From positions 91,320 through 155,319 of the forward strand of contig NZ_QFZZ01000001.1 of assembly GCF_005233515.1 (NCBI RefSeq): DNA of 64,000 nucleotides. Direction: 5' to 3'. This stretch comes from Pseudomonas sp. CFBP13508 (GTDB lineage Bacteria > Pseudomonadota > Gammaproteobacteria > Pseudomonadales > Pseudomonadaceae). The notes beneath the pieces were generated by a model. That model made no database searches. It was not told where the DNA came from and saw only the letters and a list, made by a program, of their open reading frames with translations. Position numbers and translations under genes: made by a program. Positions 1 through 7,858 of the stretch are shown here, one piece after another. Position 1 is the first letter of the stretch; every line of letters begins with the position of its first letter.

Positions 1-3
1 GCC

Positions 4-27
4 TTCGCGAGCAGGCTCGCTCCCACA
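4..27. repeat. REP element (single copy at window start)
   Basis: A 24-bp Pseudomonas repetitive extragenic palindrome, reading TTCGCGAGCAGG then CTCGCTCCCACA. The core GCGAGCAGGCTCGC is a near-palindrome. The same sequence recurs at about 26.1, 28.9, 62.3 and 63.97 kb. Only one arm is visible here; a partner may lie outside the window. Confidence 0.9.
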
Positions 28-101
28 GGTTTCGTGGCTTGCTCAGAAGCTCCCGAACGCCCAAATATCCAATGTGAGAGCGAGGGCAAGTTTGAGCGCA
101 C

Positions 102-128
102 AAAAAAGCCCGGCATTGCTGCCGGGCT
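102..128 (-). terminator. Rho-independent terminator of the hemerythrin gene
   Basis: On the minus strand a 9-bp perfect stem (AGCCCGGCA with TGCCGGGCT) and a 4-nt loop is followed by a run of six T. It lies 18 bp after the hemerythrin stop codon. Confidence 0.85.
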
Positions 129-145
129 TCGGTGTCTTCAGCGCT

Positions 146-622
146 TTACGCAGCGATCTTGTTGGCTGCCATTTCCTTTTTGTGGCTTGCCTTCATGGCT
201 TCCATTTGCGCACCCAGCTCCTCGAGCTTGGCTTTGCCCAGCAGCTTCTGCGCTTTGGGGAACATTTCCTGTTCTTCCTCTTCGATGTGGTGCTCCAGCA
301 GCTCCTTGACCACTTTGACCCGACCGGCAAATTCCGGGGTGCCTGGATCGGTTTCTTTCAGATCAGGCAGTACCAGTGAGTCCACGGTGCGGTGCTCTTC
401 CTTGGCCTCGTAGTACATGATGTCTTCTTCCTTGCTGCCGGCTTCCTTGAACGCAGGATAGAGAATCTCTTCTTCCAGGCGGGTATGGATGGTGATTTCC
501 ATTTCCAGTTTGCCCAGCAACTCGACGCGTTTTTTCAGTGCGCGGTCGGTGGACTCACTCAGTTGGCTGAGGATGGCTTTGACTTTTTCATGGTCGGCTT
601 TGAGAAGGTCGATGGCATTCAT
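146..622 (-). CDS. Hemerythrin HHE cation-binding domain protein
   Basis: A 158-residue soluble all-helical protein. The pattern of metal-ligand candidates is that of HHE hemerythrins: an Asp-His near residue 11 (KADHEKV), a His followed by acidic residues near 46 (IHTRLEEE), an EEH near 77, and HHIEEEE near 111. Such proteins bind a non-haem di-iron centre and act in oxygen, NO or iron sensing or protection; the exact role here is not known. The C-terminal tail is Lys/Ala-rich. The ATG is preceded by GAGGCCTC. A sigma-54-like promoter lies about 80 bp upstream and a strong terminator follows, so it appears to be monocistronic. Confidence 0.88.
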   Translation of the reverse strand: MNAIDLLKADHEKVKAILSQLSESTDRALKKRVELLGKLEMEITIHTRLEEEILYPAFKEAGSKEEDIMYYEAKEEHRTVDSLVLPDLKETDPGTPEFAGRVKVVKELLEHHIEEEEQEMFPKAQKLLGKAKLEELGAQMEAMKASHKKEMAANKIAA

Positions 623-699
623 TTTTGAGGCCTCTGCTTTTCACGGATTGAACACAGCGTTCTTTTTTTCGCGCTGCTGTGTATTCAGGAAGAGGCTAT

Positions 700-716
700 C
701 GCAGGAGTCGTGCCAA
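700..716 (-). promoter_or_regulatory. Candidate sigma-54 (-24/-12) promoter for hemerythrin
   Basis: Reading the minus strand: TTGGCACG, four bases ACTC, then CTGCG. The invariant GG and GC are separated by exactly 10 bases. The -24 half matches the consensus TTGGCACG perfectly and the -12 half has CTGC for TTGC. The predicted start site would be about 70 bases before the hemerythrin ATG. No activator binding site was identified. Confidence 0.55.
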
Positions 717-823
717 CTCGCTGATCGAGCGCAACCCTTCTAAATCAAGGGCTGGCATCGAAGCAGGCACAATGCTTTCGTGCAGCCTGCAAGAAATCCG
801 CGCAACGGGCATTGCATATAACA

Positions 824-843
824 AGCCCGGCAAAAGCCGGGCT
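824..843 (-). terminator. Hairpin terminator after the PLDc_N-like gene
   Basis: An 8-bp GC-only stem (AGCCCGGC/GCCGGGCT) around an AAAA loop, downstream of the small membrane protein gene on the minus strand. The following sequence is only weakly T-rich (TGTTAT). Confidence 0.6.
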
Positions 844-877
844 GAGGGTGATGCTTGAGACGGGCCGGCGTCGTTGC

Positions 878-1093
878 TTAACGGCTGGCCTGGGAAGGTG
901 AGCCGCGACCGATATGCTTGGGCCCCGCCAACGCCCAGGCGATCAGGCCGAACAGCGGCACGAACACGATCAGCACGATCCACACGCCTTTATTGCTCGA
1001 TTTCCCCTCGCTTTTACGCACCCGATTGATGGCCCAAAGCTCGATCAGCACGAGAATGACCGCCAATACGATCCACACGGTTTCGATTTGCAT
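878..1093 (-). CDS. Small membrane protein with PLDc_N-like domain
   Basis: A 71-residue protein with two predicted transmembrane helices (about residues 5-25 and 36-58) separated by a basic loop (NRVRKSEGKSSNK). The arrangement, including the central VWIVLIVFVPLFG and the WALAGPK end, is that of the phospholipase D nuclease N-terminal (PLDc_N) family, small inner-membrane proteins of unknown function. There is no catalytic HKD motif, so it is not a phospholipase. The ATG follows AGGAGTTAAGCCT, a good ribosome binding site. It is transcribed away from the saccharopine-dehydrogenase-like gene. Confidence 0.75.
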   Translation of the reverse strand: MQIETVWIVLAVILVLIELWAINRVRKSEGKSSNKGVWIVLIVFVPLFGLIAWALAGPKHIGRGSPSQASR

Positions 1094-1264
1094 AGGCTTA
1101 ACTCCTGATGGTCTGTGCGTTAGGCGACGAGAGGGGCGTTGGGTTCATTCTTTTTGCCCGGGACAAGCGGACGCAGTGATACCCGGTTGCAAAATAGATG
1201 TCTGGTCGCCGCTGCGCCCTATATCCTCTGCGCCACACGTTTGGGCTGGAACAGGGACAGGGCA

Positions 1265-2392
1265 ATGGCATTCAGGGTGATGGTCGTCGGTGGTTACGGC
1301 AATTTCGGCAGTATCGTTTGTCGGCATCTGGCGCAGATGCCAGGGATTGAACTGCTGCTGTCGGGCCGCGATGCGCACAAGTTGCAGCGCAAGGTTGACG
1401 AGCTGCAAACGCAGTCGGGCCGAGCTTGCGAAGGGTGGTGCGGTGATGCGACAGGCGCGGATTTTCAAGCAGCGCTGCGCGAGCTGAATATCCAGTTAGT
1501 GGTGCACACTGGCGGGCCGTTTCAGGGGCAATCCTACGCAGTTGCTGAAAGCTGCATCAGCGCCGGGGTCAATTACTGCGATCTGGCTGACTGCCGCACC
1601 TTCGTCAACGGCATTGATGTGCTCGACGCCCGCGCCAGGGAGGCTGGTGTGGCCGTGCTCAGCGGTTGCAGTTCGGTGCCGACCTTGTCTTCGGCGATCA
1701 TCGATCAGCAGCGCTCACGCTTTGCGCGAATCGACTCGATCGAGCATGGCATTTCTTCCTCGGCAAAAATGCCGGGGCTGTCCACGGTCGAAGGCGTGCT
1801 CGCTTATGCCGGCAAGCCGATCAGGCAGTTACAGAATGGCCAGGTTCACGAAGTATTGGGCTGGCTCGACCTGACCCTGCGCAGCATGCCGCAACTGGGC
1901 AAGCGGGTGCTGGCCAATGTCGATGTGCCGGACATGGATATTTTCGCGCGTCGCTATGGCGCACAGACGCTGCGCTTCAAGGCTGGCGCCGGCCTGAAGC
2001 TCGGCGGTGTCGCCAATGCTTTGCTGGCGCAAGCCTTGCGCTTCGGTCTGGTGCGCGATCACGTACGCTGGGCGGCACGTCTGCATCGCTTGGGCACGTG
2101 GTTCGAACGCTTCGGTGATGGCAAAAGCGCGATGTACATCGATGTTCAAGGCATCGGAGTCGACGGCCAGCCGCTGAGCATGACCGCGCAACTCACAGCG
2201 CTGAATGACAAAGGCCCGGAAATCCCCAGCTGCGCCGCCGTCGCTCTCGCCAGCAAAATAGCCCGGGGTTACACGCCGCAATCTGGGGCGCGGCCGTGCG
2301 TGGGCGAAATCAGCGTTGAGGAATACCTGGCGGCGATCAACGATCCCGCCAACCTGAGCCTGTCGGTTCAGTTCGCCGAAGGGCAGCGTTGA
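1265..2392 (+). CDS. Saccharopine dehydrogenase-like NAD(P)-binding protein
   Basis: A 375-residue protein beginning with a Rossmann nucleotide-binding motif, VMVVGGYGNFGS, directly after the start. The segment GPFQGQSYAVAESCISAGVNYCDLAD is typical of the saccharopine dehydrogenase/trans-acting enoyl reductase family. The frame is open further upstream to 1139, but the ATG at 1265 puts the Rossmann strand at the N terminus as in the family, so it was chosen. The substrate cannot be assigned. The stop codon is one base before the DUF2269 gene, so the two are co-transcribed and probably translationally coupled. Confidence 0.8.
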   Translation: MAFRVMVVGGYGNFGSIVCRHLAQMPGIELLLSGRDAHKLQRKVDELQTQSGRACEGWCGDATGADFQAALRELNIQLVVHTGGPFQGQSYAVAESCISAGVNYCDLADCRTFVNGIDVLDARAREAGVAVLSGCSSVPTLSSAIIDQQRSRFARIDSIEHGISSSAKMPGLSTVEGVLAYAGKPIRQLQNGQVHEVLGWLDLTLRSMPQLGKRVLANVDVPDMDIFARRYGAQTLRFKAGAGLKLGGVANALLAQALRFGLVRDHVRWAARLHRLGTWFERFGDGKSAMYIDVQGIGVDGQPLSMTAQLTALNDKGPEIPSCAAVALASKIARGYTPQSGARPCVGEISVEEYLAAINDPANLSLSVQFAEGQR

Positions 2393-2393
2393 G

Positions 2394-2891
2394 ATGCTCT
2401 ATCTCTGCCTGAAGTACCTGCACGTCATTGCGGCGATTTTCCTCTTTGGTTTCGGCATGGGCTCCTACCTCTACCTGATCGCCGCCAGCCGCAGCGGCAA
2501 CCCGCAAGTGATCGCCCATGTCGCACGAATGGTGGTGCGCTTTGATACGTGGATCACCACGCCGGCCGGGTTTGTGCAGGTCATTACCGGCTATCTGCTG
2601 ATGCGTCTCTCGGGGCTTGCGATGAGCACCGAATGGCTGCTGACTTCGTTGATCATTTTCTTCTGTGTCGGCGCGTTGTGGCTGCCGGTGCTGGTATTGC
2701 AGAAGCGTTTGCAGAGCATGGCGCTGAGCGCGGGCGAAGGTAGCCTGCCTCTGGATGATCGCTACGCGAGCACTTACCGCTGGTGGTTCTGGATGGGCGT
2801 CGCCGGGTTTGCCGGAATGTCTGTCATCGTGCTGATGATGGTGACGAAGATGACGCCGCTGCAACTGATCGGGTCAGCCGTGGGCCTTTAG
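2394..2891 (+). CDS. DUF2269 family integral membrane protein
   Basis: A 165-residue hydrophobic protein with four predicted membrane helices (about residues 5-27, 53-70, 82-105 and 132-155). The N-terminal half (YLCLKYLHVIAAIFLFG, then GSYLY) matches the DUF2269 pattern with its conserved His in the first helix. Function is unknown. It begins one base after the upstream dehydrogenase-like gene and its last 18 bases overlap the end of the convergent DCC-family gene. Confidence 0.78.
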   Translation: MLYLCLKYLHVIAAIFLFGFGMGSYLYLIAASRSGNPQVIAHVARMVVRFDTWITTPAGFVQVITGYLLMRLSGLAMSTEWLLTSLIIFFCVGALWLPVLVLQKRLQSMALSAGEGSLPLDDRYASTYRWWFWMGVAGFAGMSVIVLMMVTKMTPLQLIGSAVGL

Positions 2892-3326
2892 AAAACGGCT
2901 TTCATGATCCGCTGTCGGGAGCAGGCAAGTGTCGTACTTGCCGAACAGCCGATAGCGGTTCAGCGCGATTCGGTCGTAAGCCCAGTCGCGCAGACGACGC
3001 GGGAAGATGCGCAGCAGTTTCAGCGGCTGCCAGCGCATTGGCAGTTGCCCGACCACTTCAAGGAATGCATCTGATCGCTCCCAATAATTGCGGTCGCGAA
3101 TCACCGCCATGGTGTCGAACTCGTCCAGCGGCAAACCTGCCCACGCCAGCAAGGCCTGGCCCTCGGGCGATTGCACGGTCGCCAGACGCACATGGCGCTG
3201 ACGGTCATGGCGAATCAGAAAACGAGCCCAGCCATTGCACAGTTTGCACACGCCGTCGAACAGCACCACGGTTTCGCCGGGCTTGAGCAATGGCGCGGAG
3301 GTGGGGCGGGTTTTCATGGCAGGCAT
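2874..3326 (-). CDS. DCC family (DUF393) thiol-disulfide oxidoreductase-like protein
   Basis: A 150-residue protein with the defining DCC signature near the N terminus, VLFDGVCKLCNGW: Asp followed by a CxxC pair at about residues 26-29. The family has a thioredoxin-like fold and is suspected to act in thiol-disulfide exchange, but substrates are unknown. No signal peptide is evident, so it is probably cytoplasmic. It is convergent with and overlaps by 18 bp the DUF2269 gene, and reads in the same direction as the AraC regulator 51 bp upstream. Confidence 0.85.
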   Translation of the reverse strand: MPAMKTRPTSAPLLKPGETVVLFDGVCKLCNGWARFLIRHDRQRHVRLATVQSPEGQALLAWAGLPLDEFDTMAVIRDRNYWERSDAFLEVVGQLPMRWQPLKLLRIFPRRLRDWAYDRIALNRYRLFGKYDTCLLPTADHESRFLKAHG

Positions 3327-3377
3327 CGGCGGATGTCCTTGGCGGCGGTTGTCGCGATCATAACCTCGATCATCGGT

Positions 3378-4298
3378 CTATAAGAATGGATCGCGCCGGT
3401 ATTGCCCCGGCGATATTCCGTGCACGCGGCGGAATGCAGCGCCAAACGCCGCGTCGGACAGATAGCCCAGTGACGCGGCGACAGTGGCCACAGTGTCCCG
3501 ACCATTGCGCAAGCGGAACGCGGCCACGCGCATCCGCCAGCGCGTGGCGTACTCGACCGGCGCTACACCCATGCAAGTTTTGAATAACGCAGCGAAACCC
3601 GAACGCGACATGCAGGCAATCTCGGCCATTTGCGTCAGTCGCCAGGCCTTTTCCGGAGCAGCGTGAACGGCGCGCAACACGCCGGCAATCGCCGGTTCCC
3701 GCAGTCCGCCCAGCCAGGCCAGTTGTTCGGCATCCGCGCTGGTGATGTGATGGCGCAGCGCATGGATGAAGATCAGCCGCAGCAGGTCGTTGCACATCGC
3801 CTGCGAGCCAGGCTGATGCGACGGCCACTCGCGCCCCAGTTCATCCAGCAGCCAGCCGAACGACGAAGCGCCTGCGGTTTCGGCACGAATGATCAGTGAG
3901 GTCGGCAGCACGTCGAGCAGTTCAGTTGCGCCAGGTCCCGACAGCGACACGCTGCCGCCCAGCAACTCGACTTCCTCGCCGACGCCAAAGGTCGCCGAGG
4001 CTTCGTCATGGGCGAAAACATCCGCTGCATTCACCGCCTCGATGTCGGGGCCGCTGGCCAGAATGAACGGCGTGCGCGATACCACAAAACAGTCACCGGC
4101 CTGCAACAGGCGCGCCGGCATGCCTTGCATGCGCAGCCAGCATTCGCCTCGTCGCACAACGTTGAATTTCAGTTCGATGGGTTGAAAGCGTAGCGCCCAG
4201 ACACCGCCCGCCTGCAAGCGAACCGAGCAGGCAGCTTGCAACTCGGAGAGCGCCAACACGGCAGAGAGTGGATCGCCAGCAGGATTTTGGATGATCAC
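3378..4298 (-). CDS. AraC family transcriptional regulator (cupin N-domain)
   Basis: A 306-residue regulator. The N-terminal half (to about residue 190) resembles the cupin-type sensor domain of AraC regulators that control short-chain dehydrogenases (GECWLRMQG, LLQAGDCFVVSR). The C-terminal 100 residues hold two helix-turn-helix motifs: MAEIACMSRSGFAALFK and VAASLGYLSDAAFGAAFRR. It is divergent from the SDR gene at 4386 across 87 bp, so that gene is the likely target. The inducer is unknown. Confidence 0.88.
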   Translation of the reverse strand: MIIQNPAGDPLSAVLALSELQAACSVRLQAGGVWALRFQPIELKFNVVRRGECWLRMQGMPARLLQAGDCFVVSRTPFILASGPDIEAVNAADVFAHDEASATFGVGEEVELLGGSVSLSGPGATELLDVLPTSLIIRAETAGASSFGWLLDELGREWPSHQPGSQAMCNDLLRLIFIHALRHHITSADAEQLAWLGGLREPAIAGVLRAVHAAPEKAWRLTQMAEIACMSRSGFAALFKTCMGVAPVEYATRWRMRVAAFRLRNGRDTVATVAASLGYLSDAAFGAAFRRVHGISPGQYRRDPFL

Positions 4299-4385
4299 GA
4301 CAGAAACCTGGATTTATCAGACTGGTTCGTCCCGAGAGCTTAGCCAAGAATAAAGGCCTTCGATAGCTCACTCAGGATTACGCCC

Positions 4386-5354
4386 ATGGCTACGCTCCAA
4401 CAACCTGTGCAATCACCGTTCAACGCCGCCAGCACAGCGGCTGAAGTCATGGCGGGCATCGATCTGCGCGGGCAACTCGCTGTGGTCACCGGCGGCTATT
4501 CCGGGTTGGGTCTGCTGACGGCGAAAAGCCTCGCTGCGGCAGGGGCGCAGGTCATTGTGCCGGCCAGAGATACGGAGCGGGCAGAGGTGGCATTGGCCGG
4601 TGTTGACGGCGTCCGCGTGCTGCCCATGGACCTCATGCAGGCTGAATCGGTGGCGGCGTTCAGCCAAAGCGTGGTCAGCGCGGGGCAGCCAGTGTCCTTG
4701 CTGATCAACTGCGCCGGAATCATGGCCGCGCCGTTGCTGCGCGATGCCGATGGACATGAAAGCCAGTTCGCGACCAATCATCTTGGACATTACCGCCTGA
4801 CCTGCGGGCTCTGGCCTGCGCTGGTCAGGGCGGGACAGGCGCGGGTGCTGTCGGTGTCCTCGCGCGGGCATCAGATTGCCGGGGTGGATTTTGACGACAT
4901 CGATTTTTTACAGCGGCCGTATGACAAATGGGTTGCGTATGGCCAATCGAAAACGGCGAATGCCTTGTTTGCCATCGCACTCGATCAGCGTGGACGGCGC
5001 CATGGCGTTCGCGCGTTCTCGTTGCATCCGGGGCAGATTCTCACGGATCTGGCGCGGCACTTGAGCGCGGCGGAACTCGCTGCATTCGATGCGCTGGACG
5101 AACAGGGCCAGCCACGGCTGGATGCCCACAACGGGCTGAAAACGCTGGAGCAGGGCGCGGCGACGGGGTTGTGGTGCGCGACCAGTGCGGTGCTGGCGGA
5201 TCTGGGGGGTGTGTATTGCGAAGACTGTAACGTTGCGCTGATCAATGAACCGGAAGCAGGCCGCAAGGGTGTTGCGAAATGGGCGGCGGATGCTGAGCTG
5301 GCTGAGCGACTCTGGGCGGTTTCGGAGCTATGGACAGGGCTCACGGTGGCATGA
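4386..5354 (+). CDS. SDR family oxidoreductase
   Basis: A 322-residue short-chain dehydrogenase/reductase of the long, retinol-dehydrogenase-like type. Visible motifs are the cofactor loop TGGYSGLG (about residue 36), NCAGIM (about 109), and the catalytic Tyr-Lys pair YGQSKTAN (about 189). The ATG follows AGGATTACGCCC. The divergent AraC gene is its probable regulator. Alcohol or carbonyl substrate cannot be predicted. Confidence 0.88.
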   Translation: MATLQQPVQSPFNAASTAAEVMAGIDLRGQLAVVTGGYSGLGLLTAKSLAAAGAQVIVPARDTERAEVALAGVDGVRVLPMDLMQAESVAAFSQSVVSAGQPVSLLINCAGIMAAPLLRDADGHESQFATNHLGHYRLTCGLWPALVRAGQARVLSVSSRGHQIAGVDFDDIDFLQRPYDKWVAYGQSKTANALFAIALDQRGRRHGVRAFSLHPGQILTDLARHLSAAELAAFDALDEQGQPRLDAHNGLKTLEQGAATGLWCATSAVLADLGGVYCEDCNVALINEPEAGRKGVAKWAADAELAERLWAVSELWTGLTVA

Positions 5355-5375
5355 ATCGAGTCAAAGGCCAAAAGC

Positions 5376-5731
5376 CCCTCACCCTAACCCTCTCCCGGAG
5401 GGAGAGGGGACTGACCGAGGTGTTTAGTAGAAATTCGCCGACCTGAAATACCGAGCCGAACTCAGTTCTTGAACAGCACCCAAATCGGCTCTCACCTTCT
5501 CCTCGGAGGGAGAGGGGACCGACCGAGTGGTTTAGCAGAGAAACGTCGACCTGAAATACCGGGTCGAACTCAGGTTTTGAACAGCACCCAAATCGGCTCT
5601 CACCTTCTCCTCGGAGGGAGAGGGGACCGACCGAGTGGTTTAGCAGAGAAACGTCGACCTGAAATACCGAGTCGAACTCAGTTCTAGAACAGCACCCGAA
5701 TCGGCTCCCTCTCCCTCGGGAGAGGGCTGGG
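5376..5731. repeat. Composite intergenic repeat: 108-bp tandem copies with inverted ends
   Basis: This fills the 440-bp space between the SDR and GlxA genes. It starts with CCCTCACCCTAACCCTCTCCC and ends with the inverse GGGAGAGGGCTGGG. Inside, a module with period exactly 108 bp recurs (the landmark ATCGGCT is at 5484, 5592 and 5700), each copy carrying a GGAGGGAGAGGGGAC block and GACCTGAAATACCG. The same element without the tandem expansion is at 42361-42561. No coding potential is seen. Confidence 0.85.
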
Positions 5732-5795
5732 CGGGCGGCGTTCCGATGAGGGGCTGCCGCGCCGCCGGAATCAAGTCGACCCCAAAAATTGCTCG

Positions 5796-6779
5796 TCACG
5801 CCCGTGCACCGCCTTCGCGCTTCACCCCAAGACAAAACATCTTCCGATAGTCCGACGGCGAAGTTCCCAAGTGCGCTGCAAACTGCTGCCGCAACGACAG
5901 CGGCGTACCAAACCCGGCCTCTCCGGCGATGCACTCAACCGGTAAATCCGTGGTCTCCAGTAACGCCTGCGCTTTGATCACACGCTCGGCGTTAAGCCAT
6001 TTGAATACCGTCGTTCCGGTGGTTTCTTTGAAGCGCCGGGTAAAAGTGCGGCGACTCATTCGGGCTTTCTCCGCCAACAGGTCCAGCGACAGATTTTCAC
6101 CCAGATGCATGCGCGCCCAATCCAGAACTTCAGCCAGATGCGTTTCGCTTGAGAGCTGTGGCACCGGGTGCTCGACGTATTGCGCCTGGCCGCCTTGCCG
6201 GTGCGGTGGCGTGACCAGCATTTTCGCCGTGTGATTGGCCACGTCAGCCCCGAACCGCTGGCGCACCAGATGCAGACAACAGTCGATGGCCGCTACGGTG
6301 CCCGCTGAGGTCATCAGATTGTCGTCGGTGACATACAACACCTCGGGGCGAAAGCGAACCTTGGGAAAGCGTTGGGCAAACTCGTCGCGCGCCGCCCAGT
6401 GCGTCGTGGCTTCCTTGCCATCAAGCAACCCGGCATCGCCCAGCACAAACGCGCCCAGGCATAAACCGACGATCAATTTGCCTTCGGCGTGGGCATTCTG
6501 CAGCGCCTGTACAAGCGCTGCCGAAGCAGTGATCGATTGATCACCCCATGCCGGAATGATGATGACGTCGGACGCCGCCATCAATTCCAGGCCATGAGCG
6601 ACCGCCAGGCCGATGCCTTGGTCACTGGCGACCATGCCGGGTACTTCCGCGCAGTAATTGATCTGGTAACGAGGCTCAATCGACGCTGGATTCGCCGTCG
6701 CCAGGACGATGCCCGGCACCGACAGGTGGAACAGGCTGACGCCGTCGAACGCCAGAACAGCAACGCGAATGGGGGACAT
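5796..6779 (-). CDS. GlxA family transcriptional regulator (DJ-1/PfpI + AraC)
   Basis: A 327-residue regulator. Residues 1-200 form a DJ-1/PfpI-like amidotransferase-type domain with the nucleophile-elbow sequence GLCLGAFVLGDAG and THWAARDEF. Residues 220-315 are an AraC-type DNA-binding domain (LAEKARMSRRTFTRRFK, then AGEAGFGTPLSLRQQF). Members sense small metabolites and activate neighbouring catabolic genes. It is divergent from the exported MBL-fold gene at 6906, which is the likely target. Confidence 0.9.
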   Translation of the reverse strand: MSPIRVAVLAFDGVSLFHLSVPGIVLATANPASIEPRYQINYCAEVPGMVASDQGIGLAVAHGLELMAASDVIIIPAWGDQSITASAALVQALQNAHAEGKLIVGLCLGAFVLGDAGLLDGKEATTHWAARDEFAQRFPKVRFRPEVLYVTDDNLMTSAGTVAAIDCCLHLVRQRFGADVANHTAKMLVTPPHRQGGQAQYVEHPVPQLSSETHLAEVLDWARMHLGENLSLDLLAEKARMSRRTFTRRFKETTGTTVFKWLNAERVIKAQALLETTDLPVECIAGEAGFGTPLSLRQQFAAHLGTSPSDYRKMFCLGVKREGGARA

Positions 6780-6905
6780 AAAACAAATCTCGGTTGCACA
6801 CTATCGGGTTGGCCCGATTATATCGATATATGTCTTTCAGGCCACTGTTGGCTGCGCCAGGCTTCAGCAAAAATGGACCCATTCATAAATAACAGGATGA
6901 TTCCG

Positions 6906-7796
6906 ATGACACTCAAGACTCTACCGTTTGCCCTGAGCATTGCTTGCGCCGCTGCTACCGCACCGGCCTTCGCAGAGACAGAAACGCGGGCAAACCCTGA
7001 AGCTGCACACAAGCTGAATCTGCAGCAAGTGCGTAATGCCACGGTGAAGATCACCTACGGCGACACGACCTTTCTGATCGATCCGATGCTGGCGAAAAAG
7101 GGCGCGTACCCAGGGTTCGAAAATACCTACCGCAGCAACCTGCGTAACCCGCTGGTCGACCTGACTGAGTCCCCGGAGCAGGTGATTGCGGGCGTCGATG
7201 CCGTTATCGTCACGCATACGCACCTGGACCACTGGGATGACGCGGCACAGAAAGCGCTGCCCAAAGACATCCCTCTGTTCGCCCAGCATGAAGAAGATGC
7301 GCAACTGATCCGCTCGCAAGGCTTCAAGAACGTGCGCGTGCTGACGAACGAGGCTGAGTTCGGCGGCGTGAAGATCAGCAAAACCGGCGGCCAGCACGGC
7401 ACTGACGAAATGTATGCCGTGCCGGCCCTCGCCAAACCGCTGGGCGAAGCCATGGGCGTGGTGTTCCAGGCGCCCGGCTACAAAACACTCTATCTCGCCG
7501 GCGATACCATCTGGCGCCCGGAAGTCGATCAGGCCATCGAGAAATTCCAGCCTGAGGTGATTGTGCTTAACGCCGGCAAAGCGAAAATGAGCGGTTACGA
7601 AGGCTCGATCATCATGGGCGAGGAAGATGTACTGCGAGCGACGCAGGTAGCGAAAGACGCAAAAATCGTCGCCGTGCACATGGACGCGATCAACCACATG
7701 TCGCTGACCCGTGACGAGCTGCGCAGCTATGTGCAAAAGCACGGCATCGACAGCCGCGTGGATATCCCGGCTGACGGTGCTGCGTTGCAGTTCTGA
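6906..7796 (+). CDS. Exported MBL-fold metallo-hydrolase
   Basis: A 296-residue protein with a signal peptide (MTLKTLPFALSIACAAATA, cleavage probably after AFA). The metallo-beta-lactamase-fold metal site is THTHLDHWDD at about residue 103, followed by GGQHG, LAGDTIW and a C-terminal AVHMDAINH that supplies the other histidines. The family resembles UlaG/YtnP-like hydrolases; the substrate is unknown. The ATG at 6906 was chosen because AGGA lies 8-9 bases before it; an in-frame ATG nine bases upstream is possible. The frame is open much further upstream but that part overlaps the divergent regulator. Confidence 0.85.
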   Translation: MTLKTLPFALSIACAAATAPAFAETETRANPEAAHKLNLQQVRNATVKITYGDTTFLIDPMLAKKGAYPGFENTYRSNLRNPLVDLTESPEQVIAGVDAVIVTHTHLDHWDDAAQKALPKDIPLFAQHEEDAQLIRSQGFKNVRVLTNEAEFGGVKISKTGGQHGTDEMYAVPALAKPLGEAMGVVFQAPGYKTLYLAGDTIWRPEVDQAIEKFQPEVIVLNAGKAKMSGYEGSIIMGEEDVLRATQVAKDAKIVAVHMDAINHMSLTRDELRSYVQKHGIDSRVDIPADGAALQF

Positions 7797-7809
7797 TTGA
7801 TTCAGGCCT

Positions 7810-7838
7810 GCCTGGGCGTGTCGCCGACGCGCCCAGGC
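7810..7838. terminator. Hairpin between convergent genes
   Basis: A 12-bp stem with one G-T pair (GCCTGGGCGTGT/ACGCGCCCAGGC) and a CGCCG loop sits between the stops of the MBL-fold gene and the LysR gene. No T-tract follows, so it may act with Rho or only as a barrier. Confidence 0.5.
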
Positions 7839-7858
7839 TCAAGAGGCTGACTGGCATA

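Noticed and set aside
5389..5720. Possible CRISPR array because of regular repeats
   Set aside because: The period is 108 bp with near-identical whole units and no unique spacers or cas genes; it is a tandem repeat of an intergenic element.
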